Source of the DNA: Thermococcus chitonophagus
Lineage (GTDB): Archaea; Methanobacteriota_B; Thermococci; Thermococcales; Thermococcaceae
DNA length: 64,000 bases
Assembly (NCBI RefSeq): GCF_002214605.1
Contig: NZ_CP015193.1
Span: 600,978-664,977, forward strand
Reading direction: 5' to 3'
Numbering within the stretch: position 1 is the first letter of the stretch; every line of letters begins with the position of its first letter. A program made the position numbers and the translations under genes. This document shows, piece by piece, positions 17,383 through 26,587 of this stretch. The notes under the pieces are model-generated. The model did not search any database, was not told the origin of the DNA, and saw only the letters and a program-made list of their open reading frames with translations.

Positions 17383-18137
17383 AGGAGGAAGCCGTTAAGG
17401 TTATTGAAGAGGTGTTGAAGCAGGGCAGGACGGCTATGGTTGAATACGAAGCAAAGCAGGTTTTAAAGGCTTATGGTTTGCCCGTGCCAGAAGAGAAGCT
17501 TGCAAAGACCCTTGATGAGGCCATTAAGTACGCGAAGGAAATTGGCTATCCTGTGGCGATGAAACTCATGTCACCCCAGATACTCCACAAGAGCGATGCT
17601 AAAGTTGTGATGCTTAACATAAAGAACGAGGAAGAACTCAAGAAGAAATGGGAGGAGATACACGAGAATGCGAAGAAGTACAACCCTAACGCTGAAATCC
17701 TTGGTGTTCTAATTGCCCCAATGCTCAAGCCAGGAAGGGAGGTAATCATTGGAGTCACAGAAGATCCTCAGTTTGGCCATGCAATAATGTTCGGTCTCGG
17801 TGGAATATTCGTTGAGATTCTGAAAGACGTTACGTTTAGGCTCGTCCCAATTACTGAGAAGGATGCAAGGAAGATGATAACGGAGATAAAAGCCTACCCA
17901 ATTCTAGCTGGGGCAAGAGGAGAGGAGCCAGCTGACATAGATGCTATAGTGGACATGCTCCTCAAAGTCTCTCAGTTGGTTGATGATCTCAAGGACTACA
18001 TAAAGGAAATGGATCTAAACCCAGTCTTCGTGTACAATAAGGGAGAAGGGGCAGTAATAGTTGATGCGAGGATAATCCTGAAGGCCAAGGAAGAGAAGAA
18101 GCCTGAGCCTGAGTATAAGGAGGAGAGGTGTGCTTAA
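17379..18137 (+). CDS. Acetyl-CoA synthetase (ADP-forming), beta subunit
   Basis: The ATP-grasp beta subunit partnering the alpha subunit just upstream (ATGA overlap). The 252-residue protein shows AKQVLKAYGLPVPEEKLA, the ATP-grasp segment YPVAMKLMSPQILHKSDA with the second phospho-His, EVIIGVTEDPQFGHAIMFGL and DLNPVFVYNKGEGAVIVDAR. It is 20 residues longer than the other beta subunit in this window (48306-49004), with an acidic/basic tail (KAKEEKKPEPEYKEE). The presence of a second beta gene elsewhere fits the known mixing of alpha and beta isoforms with different acid specificities. Confidence 0.93.
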   Translation: MKEEAVKVIEEVLKQGRTAMVEYEAKQVLKAYGLPVPEEKLAKTLDEAIKYAKEIGYPVAMKLMSPQILHKSDAKVVMLNIKNEEELKKKWEEIHENAKKYNPNAEILGVLIAPMLKPGREVIIGVTEDPQFGHAIMFGLGGIFVEILKDVTFRLVPITEKDARKMITEIKAYPILAGARGEEPADIDAIVDMLLKVSQLVDDLKDYIKEMDLNPVFVYNKGEGAVIVDARIILKAKEEKKPEPEYKEERCA

Positions 18138-18436
18138 CTTTTCCCATATTTTTCTTGCACATAGGTAAGTATATCGTGGATTATTAGGAGGTTTATTCCG
18201 GCGTCTATTGCCGAAAGTAGGTTGCCGACCATTAAATAGAGGAGGGCAAAGAAGAACTCGGCCCCTGCGTATATAAGCGCAGTTTTTATTGCTATCTTAA
18301 CTTCACTTCTTACTCCAACGGCCAATAAAAGGCTGAGGAGTCCAAACGCTTGGTACAGACCAGATCCCTGATACATAACGAATATCAAAACGGCGTTCAG
18401 TGCTAGGAGGTAGCTCGCTAATTGGAGGGGTTTCAT
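18134..18436 (-). CDS. Membrane protein, 100 residues
   Basis: A small protein with three to four hydrophobic helices (MKPLQLASYLLALNAVLIFV onward; GLLSLLLAVGV; ALIYAGAEFFFALLYLMVG). I do not recognise a family. Its start overlaps the stop of the PP-loop gene (18433-18436), and that gene overlaps the DUF998 gene upstream, so all three form one leftward operon. The last four bases overlap the convergent ACD beta gene. Confidence 0.7.
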   Translation of the reverse strand: MKPLQLASYLLALNAVLIFVMYQGSGLYQAFGLLSLLLAVGVRSEVKIAIKTALIYAGAEFFFALLYLMVGNLLSAIDAGINLLIIHDILTYVQEKYGKS

Positions 18437-19038
18437 AGGACATCCCTGGGGAGCTTATCTTTTACCTCTTCAAGTATCTTCTTAAACTGTCCAAGACCTG
18501 CCCTAACTACTGGAAACTTCGGAACGAAGGGGCAAGAGGGTTCCTCTTCTATGCTAATCTCAAATGTCCCTATCTCCTTTGCAATCCTAACTATTTCCTC
18601 CTTATCCAATGCTATAAGGGGTCTGAGGACTGGCATATCGGTTGCGGTGCTTATAACCATTAGATTGTCAAGAGTTTGGGATGCAACTTGTCCGAGAGAG
18701 TCCCCTGTTATAATGGCATCTGCCCCAATTTTCTTTGCGTACTCAGTTGCTACTATGTACATAGTGTACTTGCAGAATACGCACGTCCATTTTGCCTTTC
18801 CAATCTCTTTTAGCTTTTCAAAAACTGGAGCCTGAACTTCGAAGGCGTCCACTATTAGGGGCTCTTTTACGAGATCTCCGTGTATCTCTCTCAATTTCTT
18901 TACAAGCCTTCTCACTTTGTCCTCCTTTATCTCATCCTGCCTAAAGTGGAGAGGATAAACTTCAACACCCTTGCTCGCCATTAGGTGGATCGCAACAGGT
19001 GAATCTATCCCTGAGCTTAATAGTGCAACGACCTTCAT
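18433..19038 (-). CDS. ThiI-like PP-loop ATPase
   Basis: A 201-residue PP-loop (N-type ATP pyrophosphatase) protein beginning MKVVALLSSGIDSPVAIHLM, with the SGGxDS-type motif as SSGIDSPVA. Further family segments are WTCVFCKYTMYIVATEYA, IITGDSLGQVASQTLDNL, PVLRPLIALDKEEIVRIAK and EEPSCPFVPKFP. These match the C-terminal catalytic part of ThiI, which adenylates tRNA U8 for 4-thiouridine synthesis, but there is no THUMP domain and no rhodanese. It may work with a separate RNA-binding partner or on another substrate. The ATG at 19038 overlaps the stop of the DUF998 gene; longer in-frame starts lie inside that gene. Confidence 0.85.
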   Translation of the reverse strand: MKVVALLSSGIDSPVAIHLMASKGVEVYPLHFRQDEIKEDKVRRLVKKLREIHGDLVKEPLIVDAFEVQAPVFEKLKEIGKAKWTCVFCKYTMYIVATEYAKKIGADAIITGDSLGQVASQTLDNLMVISTATDMPVLRPLIALDKEEIVRIAKEIGTFEISIEEEPSCPFVPKFPVVRAGLGQFKKILEEVKDKLPRDVL

Positions 19039-19511
19039 TCTCTCCACCCCAGGTATATCATGTAAGTGATGATTGCCATCGCCCCAATAACTTCTGGGAT
19101 CGCTAATCCAATCCCTATCTTTATAAGGGCTATCATTAAGATAAAAGTTCCTGGGCCGATAATTCTCCACATCCCTCCGTAAAGCACCATGTCTAAGAAA
19201 GATAGTAGGTAAGTTAGAACGGCTGATGGAGTGTGTAATGGTTTTTCCTCCGGAAACACTCCTACAAGGATAAGAGCAAGCATCGCTATTTTAAGCACAT
19301 CTCTTTTTAGGGCTTTGGCCGTTATTAACCCCAAAGTTCCAAGGCCTATTATGTACAGGTTAAATATCCAGCCCTTTGGATTTTTGAGGGATCCCATGTC
19401 ACTTAGTGCATTTTCTGTAAAAGAGAACCACGGATTTTGGTTGACTACAAACGCTAGTCCAATTGTGAAGTATATAAGAACCACTAGGGGCAGCGCCTTT
19501 CGGGTATCCAT
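19035..19511 (-). CDS. DUF998 family membrane protein
   Basis: A 158-residue integral membrane protein with about five helices. The segment FSFTENALSDMGSLKNPKGW followed by IFNLYIIGLG is the DUF998 hallmark (S-D-x-G-x2). Function is unknown in the family. It heads a leftward operon with the PP-loop protein and a small membrane protein. A TATA-like box at 19530-19540 lies about 24 bases before its ATG, so it may be translated from a leaderless mRNA. Confidence 0.85.
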   Translation of the reverse strand: MDTRKALPLVVLIYFTIGLAFVVNQNPWFSFTENALSDMGSLKNPKGWIFNLYIIGLGTLGLITAKALKRDVLKIAMLALILVGVFPEEKPLHTPSAVLTYLLSFLDMVLYGGMWRIIGPGTFILMIALIKIGIGLAIPEVIGAMAIITYMIYLGWRE

Positions 19512-19529
19512 GTTTTCATCTTCAAAAAT

Positions 19530-19540
19530 AACTTTTATAT
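19530..19540. promoter_or_regulatory. Shared TATA box between DUF998 and archaemetzincin genes
   Basis: ACTTTTATATG is the only TATA-like sequence in the 52-base divergent spacer. It is centred about 28 bases before the rightward ATG (19564) and about 24 bases before the leftward ATG (19511), both distances expected for leaderless transcripts. Confidence 0.5.
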
Positions 19541-19563
19541 GTCCTTTCCGGTAAGTTGGCCTG

Positions 19564-20175
19564 ATGGCCGATTTAGTTGCCTTCGTTTACATGGGGGGAG
19601 AGGAGTATAAGTGGGTGTTCTTTGAGGTCTACGATAGGGTTAAGTCCTACCTTCGGGATATTGATCTGCCTGTTATTCCAGTCTATGGGGGCCACATAAA
19701 GTTGCCCCCAGGAACTTTAGTTCAGGTGAGAACCGAGAATGGAATAGTTAAGATGTATTCTTTCGAGGCCGTAGTTGAGGCCCTCTACGGCAGGTTAGTT
19801 GAGATGAGAAATGATGTAAATGACGAAAGTATAACCAAGATATTCGGTCTGACGACGTATCCAATAGGGTCTAGGAAGGAGTACTTTGACATTTACAAGA
19901 AATACTTGGGCCTTCAAGTTTCAATAGCCAACTATCACGTCCTTGCACTCTCAATAAAGCCATTTCATACTGAAAATAGAGAGCTCTTCGTGGAGAGGGT
20001 GTTTAAGGGTGTCCTTCATGAACTAGGCCACTTATATGGCCTTTCCCACTGCAAAAATGACTGCGTGATGAACCCTCCCAGTGACTTGAAGGATTGGGAT
20101 TTAAGGGCACCAACATTCTGTTCGAACTGTTTAAGAGAACTAAAGGAGAGGTTTAAGCCCAAGCTTCAGCTATAA
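19564..20175 (+). CDS. amzA: Archaemetzincin family zinc metalloprotease
   Basis: A 203-residue protein with the archaemetzincin zinc signature H-E-x2-H-x2-G-x2-H-C-x4-C-x-M visible as [19 protein letters not shown] near residues 152-170, followed by the second cysteine pair in [11 protein letters not shown]. The first three His bind the catalytic zinc; the four Cys bind a structural zinc. Archaemetzincins are aminopeptidase-like enzymes of unknown physiological substrate. Start ATG at 19564 has no ribosome site and probably begins a leaderless mRNA. Its 3' end overlaps the convergent mptA gene by 23 bases. Confidence 0.93.
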   Translation: MADLVAFVYMGGEEYKWVFFEVYDRVKSYLRDIDLPVIPVYGGHIKLPPGTLVQVRTENGIVKMYSFEAVVEALYGRLVEMRNDVNDESITKIFGLTTYPIGSRKEYFDIYKKYLGLQVSIANYHVLALSIKPFHTENRELFVERVFKGVLHELGHLYGLSHCKNDCVMNPPSDLKDWDLRAPTFCSNCLRELKERFKPKLQL

Positions 20176-20959
20176 CGTCGTGCTTGTGGATGCTCTCATT
20201 GCTAATTACCCTCACGTGGATTCTGCCTTTGAACCTTTCCTTAGCTTTGGCGAGTATCTCCCTTGCAACATCTTCAACGAACTTTGGATTCTCGTACATT
20301 CTCCTGACGACGGCATTTTCATCCGAGGTTTTGAGCAGGGTGTACGTTGGAGAGCTGAACGAGCTCTCAACTACCTCTATCATGTCCTCTAGTGCTATGT
20401 TCTCTTCGAAGTCCGTTCTTATCTCCAGCTCTCCTATTGCCCTCTGGATGTGTGTTCTTCCTTGGTTGTTGGCCATTGCGTGGGGACAGGCGGTATTTCC
20501 TATAACCCTAACCTTGAGAACCTTCTCAATATTGCTCTCCTTGATAACTCCGACCTCGACGTCATATGGCTCATAGCTGATTTTTCTGCTTGTAGGTGTC
20601 TCCTTTTCAAGTATTAGGGTTGTCTTTATCCAAACTTCCGCCCTTCTATGAGGATGCTTTTCTTCGATTCTCTTTATTATCGCAAGGGCGAGTTCTTCAA
20701 GGGATGTATGTATTCTCTTTACCTCCTCTTCAATGGCCTCGCTCATTGCGTCCGTTATGCTCTCAATAAGCCTGCTCATGTGAATGCCCTTTTTCTCCTC
20801 TGTGAGGTCTATTGTAACTTCAAACGTTGGAATGAATGTATAGACTCTCCCCTTCCAGTTTATTTTCGCGACGGTTCTCAGGTTTGTAATCCCGACCCTG
20901 GGAAGTGGAAGCTTTATTTCGGGCTCTTCTTCTTGTGTTTCTATGTACAACTCTCTCAC
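20153..20959 (-). CDS. mptA: GTP cyclohydrolase MptA (FolE2-type)
   Basis: An Fe(II)-dependent GTP cyclohydrolase of the FolE2/MptA group, making a cyclic dihydroneopterin phosphate for tetrahydromethanopterin-type cofactors, and possibly feeding tRNA archaeosine. The 268-residue tunnel-fold protein starts with a GTG and shows [28 protein letters not shown], and the metal/catalytic region [30 protein letters not shown] at 20982-20990 is centred 27 bases before the GTG at 20959, so the transcript is probably leaderless. Confidence 0.93.
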   Translation of the reverse strand: MRELYIETQEEEPEIKLPLPRVGITNLRTVAKINWKGRVYTFIPTFEVTIDLTEEKKGIHMSRLIESITDAMSEAIEEEVKRIHTSLEELALAIIKRIEEKHPHRRAEVWIKTTLILEKETPTSRKISYEPYDVEVGVIKESNIEKVLKVRVIGNTACPHAMANNQGRTHIQRAIGELEIRTDFEENIALEDMIEVVESSFSSPTYTLLKTSDENAVVRRMYENPKFVEDVAREILAKAKERFKGRIHVRVISNESIHKHDVIAEAWA

Positions 20960-20981
20960 CAGATTGCAGAAAAGAAACCGT

Positions 20982-20990
20982 GTTTTAAAA
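20982..20990 (-). promoter_or_regulatory. TATA box for mptA (leaderless)
   Basis: Reverse-strand TTTTAAAAC centred 27 bases before the GTG start at 20959; no ribosome site lies between, consistent with a leaderless transcript. Confidence 0.5.
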
Positions 20991-21026
20991 TGTAATGGTC
21001 AAAAGTAAAGAAGTCAAGAAAAGGCT

Positions 21027-21230
21027 TCAGCTCTTGATAGCGAGCTTGATGTCCTCGGCCTTGACGGTCTTTCTTCCGGCGTGCCTTGCAAACTCGACAG
21101 CCTTCTTTGAAACTTCAATTGCGTACTCCTCGAGGTACTCAGCGAGGATCTTTGCTGCCTCCTCGCTGACCCTCTCGGCACCTGCCTTCCTTATAAGCCT
21201 GTCAACTGGGGCAATTGGTAACTCTCCCAT
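21027..21230 (-). CDS. Archaeal histone (HPyA type)
   Basis: A 67-residue histone-fold protein that wraps DNA as stacked dimers. It begins [20 protein letters not shown], has the three-helix fold, with dimer/DNA-contact features [20 protein letters not shown] and the C-terminal [15 protein letters not shown] including the conserved R-x-T-V pair. It has no tails. The ATG at 21230 follows GGAGGTG by six bases; the in-frame ATGs just upstream fall too near that site. Expression should be high: a strong BRE plus TATA lies 61-79 bases upstream. Confidence 0.97.
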   Translation of the reverse strand: MGELPIAPVDRLIRKAGAERVSEEAAKILAEYLEEYAIEVSKKAVEFARHAGRKTVKAEDIKLAIKS

Positions 21231-21290
21231 CATCCACACCTCCTAATTTAGTCATTTATGGGGGATCTGCATTTTGTTTTTTGAAAATGG

Positions 21291-21309
21291 GGATATATAA
21301 ACTTTTCGG
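21291..21309 (-). promoter_or_regulatory. Histone promoter (BRE + TATA)
   Basis: On the reverse strand CGAAAAG (BRE, purine-rich) is followed directly by TTTATATATCC. This is close to the Thermococcales consensus. Expected transcription start is near 21270, giving a 40-base leader that contains the GGAGGTG site. Confidence 0.7.
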
Positions 21310-21440
21310 ATTTGGGGCGCTCTCAGAATTTATCCGCCATGTTTGCTATGTATGATTAATGAACTAATGCAAAGACGTTGCCTCATCTGCTTTATTCAGC
21401 ATATTGTCACTCCCAAAAGTTACAATAGTGGGCAATTATA

Positions 21441-21893
21441 TCATGACCTCTTTCTAACGTAATCATTCTTCTCGATTATTTTCCCTCTATCTAGCTTTGC
21501 GACTGTTAATCTCTCAAAACCTACAGTTTCCATCTTGTATGCTAGTAAATACCTTGCCTCTTTTCCGAGTTTGGATTTGAGTGCCTGGGTGAACATGTAC
21601 ATGTTCTCGTAGTCAATGACGACAGCCCTGTCTTTGTTATCTAGGACTTTCTTAAGAATGTCAGCTCTTTTCCCTTCAATTACGCTGAAGATGACTTTAT
21701 ATCTTGTGTCCATTGAGAATACTTCTCCTGTAATAACCCTTTCGGGAAACTTTGGATGTATTGTCAGTGTTTCCATGCTTACCATGCCCTTCTCGCTGAG
21801 CCTATCTATGAAGTACTTGAGTAACCACCTAGGATTTCCAGTTATTATAATTATCCCATTTTCTGTATCTAAAACCTCTCTTAGACCAACCAT
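21441..21893 (-). CDS. Uncharacterised protein, 150 residues
   Basis: A soluble alpha/beta protein beginning MVGLREVLDTENGIIIITGN. The alternating strands (GIIIITGN, YKVIFSVIEGKRADIL, AVVIDYENMYMFTQAL, RYLLAYKMETVG) suggest a RecA-like or Rossmann-like core without a Walker A motif, reminiscent of Thermococcales-only domains of unknown function. It is transcribed away from the HD hydrolase gene; the 44-base spacer must hold both starts. I cannot assign a role. Confidence 0.7.
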   Translation of the reverse strand: MVGLREVLDTENGIIIITGNPRWLLKYFIDRLSEKGMVSMETLTIHPKFPERVITGEVFSMDTRYKVIFSVIEGKRADILKKVLDNKDRAVVIDYENMYMFTQALKSKLGKEARYLLAYKMETVGFERLTVAKLDRGKIIEKNDYVRKRS

Positions 21894-21937
21894 CGAGAAA
21901 AAGGTTAATATTTCTCCTGTTAAGCTTTTCTACGGGG

Positions 21938-23182
21938 TTGCATTTGGACGGAAAAATAATCCATGATCCAGTTCACGGGAGCATGAAGATTCCAGAGGAG
22001 GTCATGAAACTCGTTGAAACTCCTGAATTTCAGAGGTTAAGGTGTATAAAGCAACTTGGGCTTGCAAATCTAGTGTATCCTGGGGCAAACCATACCCGAT
22101 TTGAGCATTCTCTAGGGACTTGGTACCTTGCACGAAGGTTGTCCCTTGAACTTGAGCTTCAAGAGGAGGAGGCAATGCTAATTCAGCTTGCTGCTTTGTT
22201 GCATGATATTGGGCACGGACCCTTTAGTCATACCCTTGAGAGGATATATCGCGAAAGGCTTGAATTTAGTGACCATATGGAGGTAAGTAGGAGTGTCGTT
22301 GAGGGGAAAATAGAAATCTGTGAGGTACCAAATGAATTGCCTGACATTCTTAATAACTTGGGCTTTGACCCCAAGGAAATTGGTGAGCTAATCGCTGGAA
22401 CGCACGGGAAAAAATACCTTAGAATGGTAATTCATGGAGATATAGATGTTGATCAGCTTGACTACCTTAGTAGGGACGCCCACTATACGGGGGTTGCCCA
22501 TGGCATAATAGACTTGGAGAGGTTATTAACGGTAATGAAAGTCATTGATGGAGAGCTTGTAATAGATGAGAAGGGAATTGAAGCGGTAGAGGGAATGCTC
22601 GTTGCGAGGTCTTTAATGTACTCTAGGGTTTACTTTCACAGAACGGTCAAAATAGCAGAAGGTATGTTGATAAGGGCTGTAGAATACGCCTTAGATGAGG
22701 GTGAGCTTGAGGATTTCTGGAAGATGACTGATGACAGGCTTGTTGTGGAGCTCGAAGACTTGGGTGGCTATCCTGGGGACATAATAAGGAGAATAAGGCA
22801 GAGGAGACTATTCAAAGCTGCTGTGGTTGTTAGTCCTGAAGATTTGACATCTGAAGAGAAGAGAGCACTGACATCTCTTTATCGTAGCTCGAAGAAGAGG
22901 AGAGAGAAAGAGCTTGAATTAGCTGATAGGATAGGAGCAAAGGAGGGGGAAGTTATTCTTGAGTTATCAATCCCCGAATTAATATTAAGCGAACCGAGGC
23001 TAAAGCAGGTGGAGGTTAATGTTGTTCTTAAAGATGGAACCGTTGAGCCGATAGCTAAAGTTACCCCCCTAGCTTCTGCGATAAAGCGTAGGCAGACCCC
23101 CAGGTGGATACTGATAATTGCTACCCCGAAAGAACACATCATGAAGGTAAGAGAGATCTGGAGAAACGTTATATTTGACTGA
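21938..23182 (+). CDS. HD-superfamily phosphohydrolase (SAMHD1/dGTPase-like)
   Basis: A 414-residue HD-domain protein. The metal-binding residues appear as HTRFEHSLGTWYLARR, LLHDIGHGPFSHTLER and HGDIDVDQLDYLSRDAHYTG, the layout seen in dNTP triphosphohydrolases and SAMHD1. The N-terminal IIHDPVHGSMKIPEEV is also typical. It could hydrolyse dNTPs or another nucleotide. The start is uncertain: the frame opens with TTG at 21938 and has a second TTG at 21944, with GGGG as the only nearby purine run; no ATG precedes the conserved region. Confidence 0.88.
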   Translation: MHLDGKIIHDPVHGSMKIPEEVMKLVETPEFQRLRCIKQLGLANLVYPGANHTRFEHSLGTWYLARRLSLELELQEEEAMLIQLAALLHDIGHGPFSHTLERIYRERLEFSDHMEVSRSVVEGKIEICEVPNELPDILNNLGFDPKEIGELIAGTHGKKYLRMVIHGDIDVDQLDYLSRDAHYTGVAHGIIDLERLLTVMKVIDGELVIDEKGIEAVEGMLVARSLMYSRVYFHRTVKIAEGMLIRAVEYALDEGELEDFWKMTDDRLVVELEDLGGYPGDIIRRIRQRRLFKAAVVVSPEDLTSEEKRALTSLYRSSKKRREKELELADRIGAKEGEVILELSIPELILSEPRLKQVEVNVVLKDGTVEPIAKVTPLASAIKRRQTPRWILIIATPKEHIMKVREIWRNVIFD

Positions 23183-23254
23183 ATTCGGAAAATGTTATAA
23201 GGAGTGTTGAAGAAAAAAGCTTGGTAATTCATCACGAGCATAGAGGTGATGAAA

Positions 23255-23656
23255 GTGGGCCTCTTTGATAAACTTAAGAAGCCGGACGTTCAGAAAAAGA
23301 CTAAGCCTATCACTTCAATTAAGGGAAAAGTAACAGAGGAAAAGTCTGAAGTTGAGCTTGTACCAGTTGAGGAGGATAAGATAGTAAAGGAGATAATAAA
23401 GCCAAAGGTTATTTATGTCAAAAGGGTAAAGATATCTACTTATAATGACCTGAAGATAGTTTCCGATGAAGTCAGTGCCGGCAATATTGTAATAGTTGAT
23501 CTCTCACCTCTCATATCAAAGCCTGAGATCCTTAGTAAAGTTGCTGAGCAAGTCAAAATGAGTGCGACAACTTTTGGCTGGGACATCGCCATGGTATGTA
23601 AAGACCCTCCAAAGATCCTCGTTACACCCCAGGATATAAAGATAGCTAGGGAGTAA
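23255..23656 (+). CDS. sepF: SepF, archaeal cell division protein
   Basis: SepF anchors the FtsZ ring to the membrane in archaea without ESCRT division. The protein begins GLFDKLKKP, an amphipathic membrane-targeting start, followed by a variable charged linker and the SepF core from about residue 50: VYVKRVKISTYNDLKIVSDE is matched here as VIYVKRVKISTYNDLKIVSD, then IVDLSPL and the glycine-containing turn of the dimer strand. I prefer the GTG at 23255 (133 residues), because GGTGAT lies four bases upstream and archaeal SepF usually opens MGLFDKL; the ATG at 23249 sits on top of that site. Confidence 0.87.
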   Translation: MGLFDKLKKPDVQKKTKPITSIKGKVTEEKSEVELVPVEEDKIVKEIIKPKVIYVKRVKISTYNDLKIVSDEVSAGNIVIVDLSPLISKPEILSKVAEQVKMSATTFGWDIAMVCKDPPKILVTPQDIKIARE

Positions 23657-23730
23657 TATCCTTTCTCTTCTCCATCTTCATAAGGTTTAAATAATAGCAA
23701 AAGGGCCTAATGCTATTTGGTGGTGTTGTT

Positions 23731-24579
23731 ATGAAAGTGAAAACAATAATGACAAAGAACCCAGTGACGATAACTTTACCCGCCACGAGAAACTATGCTA
23801 TTGAGCTTTTTAAGAAGTACAAAGTCAGGAGCTTTCCAGTGGTTAACAAGGAAGGTAAGCTCGTAGGAATAATCAGCATAAAGCGCGTACTGACTAATCC
23901 TGATGAAGAGCAGTTAGCAATGCTTGTTAAGAGGGATGTTCCCACTGTAAAGGAGAACGATGATCTAAAAAAGGCCGCAAAGCTAATGTTGGAGTACGAC
24001 TACAGGAGGGTAATAGTTGTTGATGAGGAGGGGAAACCCGTTGGCATACTCACGGTTGGAGACATAATAAGGAGGTACTTAGCAAAGACTGAGAAGTATA
24101 AGGAGATCGAAATCGAGCCTTATTATCAGAGGCACGTAAGCATAGTATGGAAGGGGACTCCCCTTAAGGCTGCTTTAAAAGCCTTGCTATTGTCTAATGC
24201 AATGGCACTTCCAGTTGTTGATGATAATGGTGAGCTCATTGGAATCGTGGATGAAACAGATCTCCTCAAAGATAGTGAGATTGTGAGGATAATGAAGTCT
24301 ACTGAACTCGCTGCATCAAGTGAGGAGGAGTGGATTTTGGAAAGCCACCCAACATTACTGTTTGAGAAGTTTGAGTTGCAACTGCCAAATAAACCAGTTG
24401 AAGAAATAATGACCAAAGAGGTCATAATCGCTACGCCTCACATGACGGTGTACGATGTGGCTAGGAAAATGGCTAAACACCATATAGAACAGCTTCCTGT
24501 GATAAGGGGAGAGGGTGAATTAGTCGGACTTATAAGAGATTTCGACCTGATAAAGGTTCTCGTCAAGTCAAAATGTTGA
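23731..24579 (+). CDS. Four-CBS-domain protein
   Basis: A 282-residue protein made only of four CBS repeats in two tandem pairs. Repeat starts are visible as VKTIMTKNPVTI (residue 2), RDVPTVKENDDL (about 72), QRHVSIVWKGTPL (about 140) and VEEIMTKEVIIATPH (about 225), each closed by a segment like LVGIISI, PVGILTVGD, LIGIVDETD and LVGLIRDFD. CBS pairs bind adenosyl ligands and act as energy sensors. Start ATG at 23731 has GGTGGTG upstream; an in-frame ATG at 23710 is too early. GTTTAAATAAT near 23683-23693 is a likely TATA box. Confidence 0.9.
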   Translation: MKVKTIMTKNPVTITLPATRNYAIELFKKYKVRSFPVVNKEGKLVGIISIKRVLTNPDEEQLAMLVKRDVPTVKENDDLKKAAKLMLEYDYRRVIVVDEEGKPVGILTVGDIIRRYLAKTEKYKEIEIEPYYQRHVSIVWKGTPLKAALKALLLSNAMALPVVDDNGELIGIVDETDLLKDSEIVRIMKSTELAASSEEEWILESHPTLLFEKFELQLPNKPVEEIMTKEVIIATPHMTVYDVARKMAKHHIEQLPVIRGEGELVGLIRDFDLIKVLVKSKC

Positions 24580-24644
24580 TTCTCCTTTCTTCTACTGTTT
24601 GCAAAAATTTTTCATAAAATTTTATTCCGTGAGGGTGGAAACCT

Positions 24645-24662
24645 TCGAAAGTCTTTTAAATT
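24645..24662 (+). promoter_or_regulatory. Promoter of the S10/spc ribosomal operon (BRE + TATA)
   Basis: TCGAAAGT (BRE-like, purine-rich) followed by CTTTTAAATT (24653-24662). Expected transcription start is about 24684, leaving a 35-base leader with GGAGGG before the first ATG at 24719. Confidence 0.6.
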
Positions 24663-24718
24663 AAATACTGAAACACCACCACAGCTTTCAGAATAAGAGA
24701 AAGCCTTGGAGGGCAGAA

Positions 24719-25495
24719 ATGGCGTGGCACGTATTCATTCCAGATTCGCTCTTGGAAGAAACTAATGACCCGAAACTCAAGGCCTACAAGGTAGGACAAG
24801 TAGCTAGGGCGTGCGCAATATTTGGCGTTGAACACATATGGATATACAGGGCCGGAGGAAAGGATGGCAAGTTCATCAAGCTCCTGCTAGAGTACGCTGA
24901 AACTCCCCAGTACCTCAGGAAAAAACTGTTCCCATTAATGCCCGAACTCAAGTATGCTGGTGTAATGCCTCCCCTCCAGATCCCAAGCCACAAACCAAAA
25001 GCCAGTCCAAGGATAGGGGAAATCAGGGAAGGCTTTGCATTTAGGCGCGGAAAAAAGCTCTTCGCCGACATAGGACTTGACAGACCAGCACTTGTAAAGG
25101 GAATTACAAAGGAAGGCAGGTGGACATTCAAAATAGTTTCAGTAAAACCTCTCCGCGTAGTTCCTGCTGAACCTCCGGATTACTGGGGTTATAAGGTTCA
25201 CCTGAGTAGGAAAACTTTAGCGAAAACACTTAAAAATGCTGACCTTGACGTGGTCATCGCGACATCCCGTAGGGGTGTCGACGTGAGAGATGCCGAAGTG
25301 CCCCTTGAGGGCGAGGTCGGTATAGTCTTCGGCTCTCCCCGAAAGGGGGTCATGGAGATATTGAAGGAATATAATGAGGATTTCGAGTTCGATCTAATCG
25401 TGAACACAATTCCAGGTCAAAAAACGAAGACTGTAAGAACGGAGGAAGCGTTGTTAGCGACTCTCGCGATATTTAATGTCATTAGGAGGGATTGA
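24719..25495 (+). CDS. SPOUT-class RNA methyltransferase (DUF171 / SPOUT1 family)
   Basis: A 258-residue protein with a knotted SPOUT fold interrupted by an OB-like insertion (about residues 85-150). Segments: [20 protein letters not shown] at the start, [22 protein letters not shown], and the SAM-binding end with [35 protein letters not shown]. The family includes human SPOUT1 (C9orf114) and sits at the head of this ribosomal operon in Thermococcales, which suggests an rRNA target. The stop overlaps the spacer before rpl3. Confidence 0.88.
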   Translation: MAWHVFIPDSLLEETNDPKLKAYKVGQVARACAIFGVEHIWIYRAGGKDGKFIKLLLEYAETPQYLRKKLFPLMPELKYAGVMPPLQIPSHKPKASPRIGEIREGFAFRRGKKLFADIGLDRPALVKGITKEGRWTFKIVSVKPLRVVPAEPPDYWGYKVHLSRKTLAKTLKNADLDVVIATSRRGVDVRDAEVPLEGEVGIVFGSPRKGVMEILKEYNEDFEFDLIVNTIPGQKTKTVRTEEALLATLAIFNVIRRD

Positions 25496-25497
25496 GA

Positions 25498-26577
25498 ATG
25501 GGTAAGGTTCACAGACCAAGGAAGGGTTCACTTGGATTCAGCCCAAGAAAGAGGGCTAAAAGCATAGTCCCAAGAATTAGGAGTTGGCCTAAGGAGACAG
25601 AGGTTAGGATGCTTGGCTTTGCAGGGTACAAGGCTGGAATGACGCACATATTAATGATTGACGACGAACCGGGGCTCACAAACGGAAAGGAGATCTTCGT
25701 GCCAGTAACAATAATTGAAACTCCACCCCTAAGGATCTTTGGAATTAGAGCCTACAGGCAGGGCTATCTTGGCTTTGAAACTGCAACCGAGGTAATAATC
25801 CCAGACTTCCCACTCGACAACTACCCAAGCAAGAAGGCTAAGGACATTACATTCTACAAGCTCCTCGAGAGGAGAATTGCAACCCTACCAAAGAACTATA
25901 CTCAAGAAGTCTTTGAGCAGAAGCTCGGCCAGCTTGAGGACATGATAAAGGAAGGGGAGATAGTTGAGGTTAGGGCCCTCGTAAGCACCCAACCATGGAT
26001 AATTAAGCTCAAGAAGAAACCTGAAGTCATGGAGTACGCCATTGGTGGAACTAGCGTTGAGGAGAAGTTCAACTACATAAAGGAGAGGCTCGGAAAGGAG
26101 CTTAGGGTTAGTGAGGTTCTTAAAGAGGGAGAACTCCTCGATGTAATCGCAGTCACAAAGGGTAAGGGAACCCAAGGGCCAGTTAAGAGGTGGGGAATTA
26201 AGCTTAGAGCCCACAAGGACAGCAAGGGTAGGAGAAAGGTAGGTTCAATTGGTCCATGGCACCCGGCTAGGGTAATGTGGACAGTTCCAATGGCAGGTCA
26301 GACAGGATTCCACCACAGGACTGAACTCAATAAGAGGTTAATTGCGATAGGTGAGAACGGCAAGCTTAACTTGAATGGAAACGAGATCGAGATTACCCCG
26401 AAGGGTGGCTTCCCACACTATGGAATCGTGAGGAGCGACTTCATGATGATTGCTGGCAGTGTTCCTGGGCCCGTCAAGAGAATAATTAGGGTTAGGCCCG
26501 CTATAAGACCTCCAAAGAAGAAGCCTCCTGTTCAGAGGCCACAAATCACTTATGTTAGTGTTGAGTCAAAGCAGTGA
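25498..26577 (+). CDS. rpl3: Ribosomal protein L3 (uL3)
   Basis: A 359-residue archaeal/eukaryotic-type L3, beginning [19 protein letters not shown]. It has the long internal extension reaching to the peptidyl transferase centre ([21 protein letters not shown], with the Trp and the conserved His region) and a Pro/Lys-rich tail. Start is the ATG at 25498; an in-frame TTG at 25492 overlaps the previous stop. First ribosomal gene of the operon and a primary assembly protein of the large subunit. Confidence 0.98.
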   Translation: MGKVHRPRKGSLGFSPRKRAKSIVPRIRSWPKETEVRMLGFAGYKAGMTHILMIDDEPGLTNGKEIFVPVTIIETPPLRIFGIRAYRQGYLGFETATEVIIPDFPLDNYPSKKAKDITFYKLLERRIATLPKNYTQEVFEQKLGQLEDMIKEGEIVEVRALVSTQPWIIKLKKKPEVMEYAIGGTSVEEKFNYIKERLGKELRVSEVLKEGELLDVIAVTKGKGTQGPVKRWGIKLRAHKDSKGRRKVGSIGPWHPARVMWTVPMAGQTGFHHRTELNKRLIAIGENGKLNLNGNEIEITPKGGFPHYGIVRSDFMMIAGSVPGPVKRIIRVRPAIRPPKKKPPVQRPQITYVSVESKQ

Positions 26578-26587
26578 GGTGAGATAA

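Noticed and set aside
20184-20995. Open frames antisense to mptA
   Set aside because: mptA is clear from [16 protein letters not shown]; the opposite frames have no family features.
21301-21440. Guide RNA or small gene between histone promoter and the 150-residue gene
   Set aside because: No box pairs, no stable stem and no ORF with a ribosome site seen.
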